Of a stretch of DNA of 9,226 bases, positions 6,730 through 9,226 are shown one piece after another. The position numbers were made by a program, and so were the translations under genes. Each line of letters starts with the position of its first letter. Positions within the stretch are counted from its first letter, which is position 1. The notes beneath the pieces were generated by a model, which was not told the DNA's origin, did not search any database, and saw nothing but the letters and a program-made list of their open reading frames with translations. The stretch is from CALMEH01 sp031409875 (GTDB taxonomy: Bacteria; Acidobacteriota; Blastocatellia; Pyrinomonadales; Pyrinomonadaceae): contig JANNYB010000118.1 in NCBI GenBank assembly GCA_031409875.1, positions 1 through 9,226 on the forward strand, in the 5' to 3' direction.

Positions 6730-6781
6730 CCCGTAGCTCGCGCTACGGGCTACACGCTTTCGCCATCTCCGATGGCTGAAA
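6730..6781 (-). repeat. Two-hairpin 52-nt module, copy 2
   Basis: Read on the minus strand, hairpin A (6762-6776, 6-bp stem, 3-nt loop) is followed by the same GAAAGCGTGTAG link as in copy 1 and by hairpin B (6730-6749, 8-bp perfect stem, 4-nt loop). Copies 1 and 2 face each other, which produces the 14-bp inverted repeat. Confidence 0.7.
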
Positions 6782-6907
6782 AAAACAGTATTTATTTCTC
6801 AAATAACAAGAGAATGAACTCTGAACATTAGTTCAAATAAAACTAAAAATTATTAAATATTAAGGTAAGTATTCAGGAAAGATTAATTCCGCTTTTCTCA
6901 CCGCTGA

Positions 6908-7627
6908 TTATCGTGCGTCTTTTTCGGCAAGAAGCGCGTCTATCGAAGCGCGGGGAAGTCGGGTTACGATGAAAACTTGATTGTTTTCTGCAAAAGATTC
7001 AGAATTTTTATAGATGACCTCACAAACTTTGCTTTGGGTTTGTATTGAAGCATTTTGAAATAGTGAGTTATTATCAATCGCTACTTGATGAGCATATTCT
7101 AAAGTTTCCTGTTCGGTTTTTACTTTTATATTCAAACCTTCATTGTCTAACTGGAAACTTACTTCCGAAAAATATGAATCTTTTTGAAATTCATTATTAA
7201 ACCGCTTGAGTTGTGAGCCGCGATGCCAGCCCGTAAATTCGTCAGCGACTTGTTTTAACTGCTCTTGCAACCAAATCTCGTTGTTCGGATAAAGATTTCT
7301 GATTTGCAGTTTTTCACCGCCCGTTTCGATTATCAGATATTCAAAACGAAACGAATCTTCAAAATTAAATTTACCCTGTTCGGAAAAGTCGTTTAATCGA
7401 GAAAGAAAGATTTGAACAGGTTTTCCGACAAACTCGGAAGCCAAATAAAGTTTTAAATCATTCGCGCTCGGTTGGATTTTCTCGTTCTGCTTTGATTGTA
7501 ATTCAAAACAGCCTTTAAAGTTTTCTTGCGCCAAAACGGGCGCAGTTCCGCCGACCAGCACCAAGCCGAGATAGACGCTCAGAGTCGTGAGAAAGATTAT
7601 TGAATTGTGATTGGCTTTTTTATTCAC
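6908..7627 (-). CDS. Secreted protein of unknown function
   Basis: The 239-aa protein starts at a GTG (7625-7627) with only a weak purine-rich stretch upstream; an in-frame stop lies five codons before it and no internal Met offers an alternative, so the start is fairly firm. A signal peptide spans residues 1-33: basic KK, a hydrophobic run, and cleavage after VLA before Gln34. The mature part is mixed alpha/beta, with two cysteines (Cys40, Cys202) that could pair in the periplasm and a conserved-looking end (VFIVTRLPRASIDALLAEK). I know no function. I recall the signal region style from unnamed proteins of Pyrinomonadaceae-like genomes, which I cannot check here. It is the third gene of an apparent operon, 50 bp after the micropeptide gene. 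Confidence 0.8.
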   Translation of the reverse strand: MNKKANHNSIIFLTTLSVYLGLVLVGGTAPVLAQENFKGCFELQSKQNEKIQPSANDLKLYLASEFVGKPVQIFLSRLNDFSEQGKFNFEDSFRFEYLIIETGGEKLQIRNLYPNNEIWLQEQLKQVADEFTGWHRGSQLKRFNNEFQKDSYFSEVSFQLDNEGLNIKVKTEQETLEYAHQVAIDNNSLFQNASIQTQSKVCEVIYKNSESFAENNQVFIVTRLPRASIDALLAEKDAR

Positions 7628-7677
7628 CTGATTGATTATGATTTACTTTTTCCGATAAAGGCAACTTTACATAATAC

Positions 7678-7755
7678 TTAAATAAAAATGGGAAATGCGG
7701 CAAGCCCGAAAACTATGCCGCAGAGAAGTAAAATTATTGTGTTAGATTTTCTCAT
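7678..7755 (-). CDS. 25-codon transmembrane micropeptide, start overlapping the upstream stop
   Basis: Its ATG (7753-7755) overlaps the TGA of the 445-aa gene (7752-7754) as ATGA, the classic arrangement for coupled translation, with a GGA-rich stretch just before it. The product begins MRKSNTII and continues as one hydrophobic span with a GxxxxG-type pattern (residues 13-17) and Cys12, ending FPIFI and TAA at 7678-7680. It would be a single inner-membrane helix with a positive cytosolic N-terminus. Reasons for caution: it is very short, and a 7-bp inverted repeat lies inside it. The role is unknown; an accessory subunit of the neighbouring membrane protein is a guess from context. Confidence 0.5.
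   Translation of the reverse strand: MRKSNTIILLLCGIVFGLAAFPIFI
7696..7722 (-). other. 7-bp perfect stem with 13-nt loop in the operon spacer
   Basis: TGCGGCA (7696-7702) pairs with TGCCGCA (7716-7722). On the minus strand it is followed by a T-rich but interrupted stretch, so it could act as a weak attenuator between the membrane-protein gene and the secreted-protein gene. It falls within the micropeptide reading frame. Confidence 0.3.
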
Positions 7756-9089
7756 TTTTCCGACGTTTCCGAGTTTGTTTTAGTGCTTACTTCAGAATTA
7801 CTGTTGGGCTGTTTGTTTTTTTTTTCAGCACGTTTTTTCAAGGTATCGCTAATCATTGCTTGACCTTCGGCTTTCGGAATCAAAACCGTTAAAATAAAAT
7901 TCTTGCCGTCAGTCGTAATTTTCGCGTTTTTTATCAAAAGTTTGGAACTTTCGTCCAATTTCGCAAAGCCGTTTGCATCCAACATAACCGCGCCCTGAAT
8001 TGCGGCGTTCAAACCGCTCATCGCCGTATTAGCTTTATTCGGGTCTTTCATATCCGAAACCAATTGAATATAAATTTGATCGTCGTTTTGCGCCAAAGTC
8101 AGATTAGCTTTATCAATATTTTGGTTTTTCAGATAAATCAAAAATCCGCTGTCGCCGATAGCTTCAATTGATTCTTTGGCGGCAACAACCATTTTTTCAT
8201 CGCCTTCGAAACGAACATATTTAGAAGTCTTTTTGTCTAATCTTCCTTCTTTTGTCAGCGTTCCGTTCATCACGACAATAAAATTTTTGTTCAAATCCAA
8301 TTCATTTTTTGCAATTTTTTCATTCAACGAATCGCCCAAATCTTCCAAAGGCTTACGATTGATTTTTTCTTGAACCGGACTGTCTTCAAGTTTTTGACCG
8401 CCGTTATTTTGCGCCGTTGTTTGGTCTTTTATCTTGTCTTTATCGTTTGTTTTATTCGTTTTATCTTTTGAAACGGTCGGATCAGTATTTATATCGAGGT
8501 CATCTAAATTTCCGGTAACCGCGTTATTATTTTTCTTCGGTTTTATCGGATTAACTTTCGACAAATCCGTCGAAGTCGAAGGATTTTTATATGTCGGCGT
8601 TTTGTATGTCGGTGTTTTATATACCGGCGTTTTCGTGTTGCCGGTAATTCCAGGAATGTAAGTATTTCCAAGCGTCGGATTAGTATTGTTTTGCGACATT
8701 CCGGGAATTTGAACAATCGAATTATCCACAACAGGTTCGGGATTGGCAACGGCAAAATAACCTGCCGGATATTCGAGCGGAGGCGTTTGTCCGCTCAAAT
8801 CAATAAATGTAACATCAGCATCGTCGAGTTCGGTTTTGACGTAATCTTCGTTCACATAACCCGTGTCCGTATCCATAATCGCGCTGCCGACATAAATCGC
8901 GTCAACAACCGAACAAACACTGCTCATAATCGGCGTATCACAACTTTTTGCGGTGAGAATATTGCCTTGCGCCAGACCGAGTATGAATAAAACATTCACC
9001 ACGCCCGATGCCGCTAAAATTTTATAAAGGCGCGGGGAAAATTCCCAACTTTTTAATTCGTATTGCTTAAAAATCTCTTGTTCTTGCAT
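7752..9089 (-). CDS. Single-pass membrane protein with Thr/Pro/Lys-rich linker and uncharacterised C-terminal domain
   Basis: In the 445-aa protein residues 1-22 are cytosolic and a transmembrane helix covers about 23-44. A short juxtamembrane domain with Cys50 and Cys59 follows, then a compact region to about 118 (TPPLEYPAGYFA). A low-complexity linker of about 140 residues contains three pentads KTP[VT]Y (153-167) and a Lys/Asp/Asn-rich part. A folded domain spans about 262-415 (FIVVMNGTLTKEGRLD, then GFLIYL, IYIQLVSDM and ILTVLIPK strands), and the tail is Lys/Ser-rich. The layout recalls anchor-linker-domain transducers such as TonB, but I do not recognise the terminal domain. The ATG has a weak AGAAG ribosome-binding site. 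It heads the operon with the micropeptide and the secreted protein. Confidence 0.8.
   Translation of the reverse strand: MQEQEIFKQYELKSWEFSPRLYKILAASGVVNVLFILGLAQGNILTAKSCDTPIMSSVCSVVDAIYVGSAIMDTDTGYVNEDYVKTELDDADVTFIDLSGQTPPLEYPAGYFAVANPEPVVDNSIVQIPGMSQNNTNPTLGNTYIPGITGNTKTPVYKTPTYKTPTYKNPSTSTDLSKVNPIKPKKNNNAVTGNLDDLDINTDPTVSKDKTNKTNDKDKIKDQTTAQNNGGQKLEDSPVQEKINRKPLEDLGDSLNEKIAKNELDLNKNFIVVMNGTLTKEGRLDKKTSKYVRFEGDEKMVVAAKESIEAIGDSGFLIYLKNQNIDKANLTLAQNDDQIYIQLVSDMKDPNKANTAMSGLNAAIQGAVMLDANGFAKLDESSKLLIKNAKITTDGKNFILTVLIPKAEGQAMISDTLKKRAEKKNKQPNSNSEVSTKTNSETSEK
8591..8635. repeat. Three 15-bp tandem repeats encoding KTP[VT]Y pentads
   Basis: Units 8591-8605, 8606-8620 and 8621-8635 share the pattern AT(G/A)(T/C)CGG(C/T)GTTTT on the plus strand and encode consecutive pentads in the linker of the membrane protein. 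The DNA similarity suggests recent slippage expansion rather than only protein-level constraint. Confidence 0.7.
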
Positions 9090-9189
9090 AATTCTTCTAT
9101 AAAATTATTGTATAAATGCCGATTCAAAATGCTCTTCGGTTAAAACTTTTGATGCTTTGCAATGCCTTTCGGTTGCGAAACAATTTGTC

Positions 9190-9217
9190 ATTTTATCATC
9201 ATTTGCGGTTTATTCAA
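9190..9217 (-). promoter_or_regulatory. Candidate sigma-70-type promoter for the three-gene operon
   Basis: On the minus strand TTGAAT (9212-9217) and TAAAAT (9190-9195) are separated by 16 bp, matching four and five of six consensus bases. This would give a leader of roughly 90 nt before the ATG at 9089. The match is reasonable, but the promoter rules of this phylum may differ. Confidence 0.35.
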
Positions 9218-9226
9218 AGTTTTTTT

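Larger units (their letters stand above)
6565..6800. repeat. Hairpin-cluster element: seven palindromes inside nested inverted repeats
   Basis: The element is bounded by a 15-bp inverted repeat (6565-6579 and 6786-6800, one difference). Inside is a perfect 14-bp inverted repeat (GAAAGCGTGTAGCC at 6610-6623, complement at 6748-6761). Seven short palindromes fill the rest: 6596-6608, 6622-6641, 6662-6677, 6677-6694, 6694-6708, 6730-6749 and 6762-6776. It holds three copies of a 52-nt module (listed separately). No coding potential is evident. The remaining part of the spacer (6801-6907) is AT-rich, with a TGAAC/GTTCA motif cluster at 6816-6835 and no clear promoter or terminator. Similar REP/BIME-type clusters are often moved by RAYT transposases; that origin is inference here. 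Confidence 0.8.

Noticed and set aside
6800..6907. SecM-like arrest leader peptide upstream of secA
   Set aside because: Only very short frames exist on the minus strand (9 and 13 codons), without ribosome-binding sites, and none carries the known SecM arrest pattern.

Overview
The window looks like chromosomal DNA from a bacterium of the Acidobacteriota, probably class Blastocatellia (Pyrinomonadaceae-like). This placement is inferred, not computed. It rests on a TonB C-terminal domain protein of a style common there, on a secreted protein and its long membrane partner that I recall only as 'hypothetical proteins' from that lineage, and on AT-leaning spacers full of small palindromes. Every complete gene is on the minus strand. 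Only a possible gene tail at the left edge is on the plus strand, and it converges on the rest.

Layout in the direction of transcription, right to left. (1) 9089-6908 is a probable three-gene operon: a 445-aa single-pass membrane protein with a long low-complexity linker and an uncharacterised C-terminal domain; a 25-codon transmembrane peptide whose start overlaps the previous stop (ATGA); and a 239-aa secreted protein of unknown function. (2) 6800-6565 is a dense cluster of hairpins built from a repeated 52-nt two-hairpin module whose stems vary by compensatory changes. (3) 6529-3722 is secA, complete, followed by an intrinsic terminator. (4) 3660-3511 is a 150-bp near-palindromic element that resembles a MITE. 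(5) 3394-2633 is an exported TPR-like/TonB-C protein, with a 19-bp palindrome in its upstream region and a terminator behind it. (6) 2386-110 is a probable operon: a PilZ-domain protein, an 81-bp gap filled by a heptamer-built hairpin, a saccharopine dehydrogenase-family oxidoreductase, and a SanA/DUF218 envelope protein.

Most of the genes concern the cell envelope: SecA drives export, SanA acts in envelope barrier function, and the TonB-C protein and the three-gene operon encode exported or membrane products. SecA would export the signal-peptide proteins here. I see no defence system, no CRISPR array, no rRNA or tRNA gene and no transposase.

The observations most worth following up are the covarying hairpin modules just upstream of secA, the uncharacterised membrane/micropeptide/secreted operon, the MITE-like palindrome, and the heptameric inverted repeat that leaves the dehydrogenase gene without a Shine-Dalgarno sequence.
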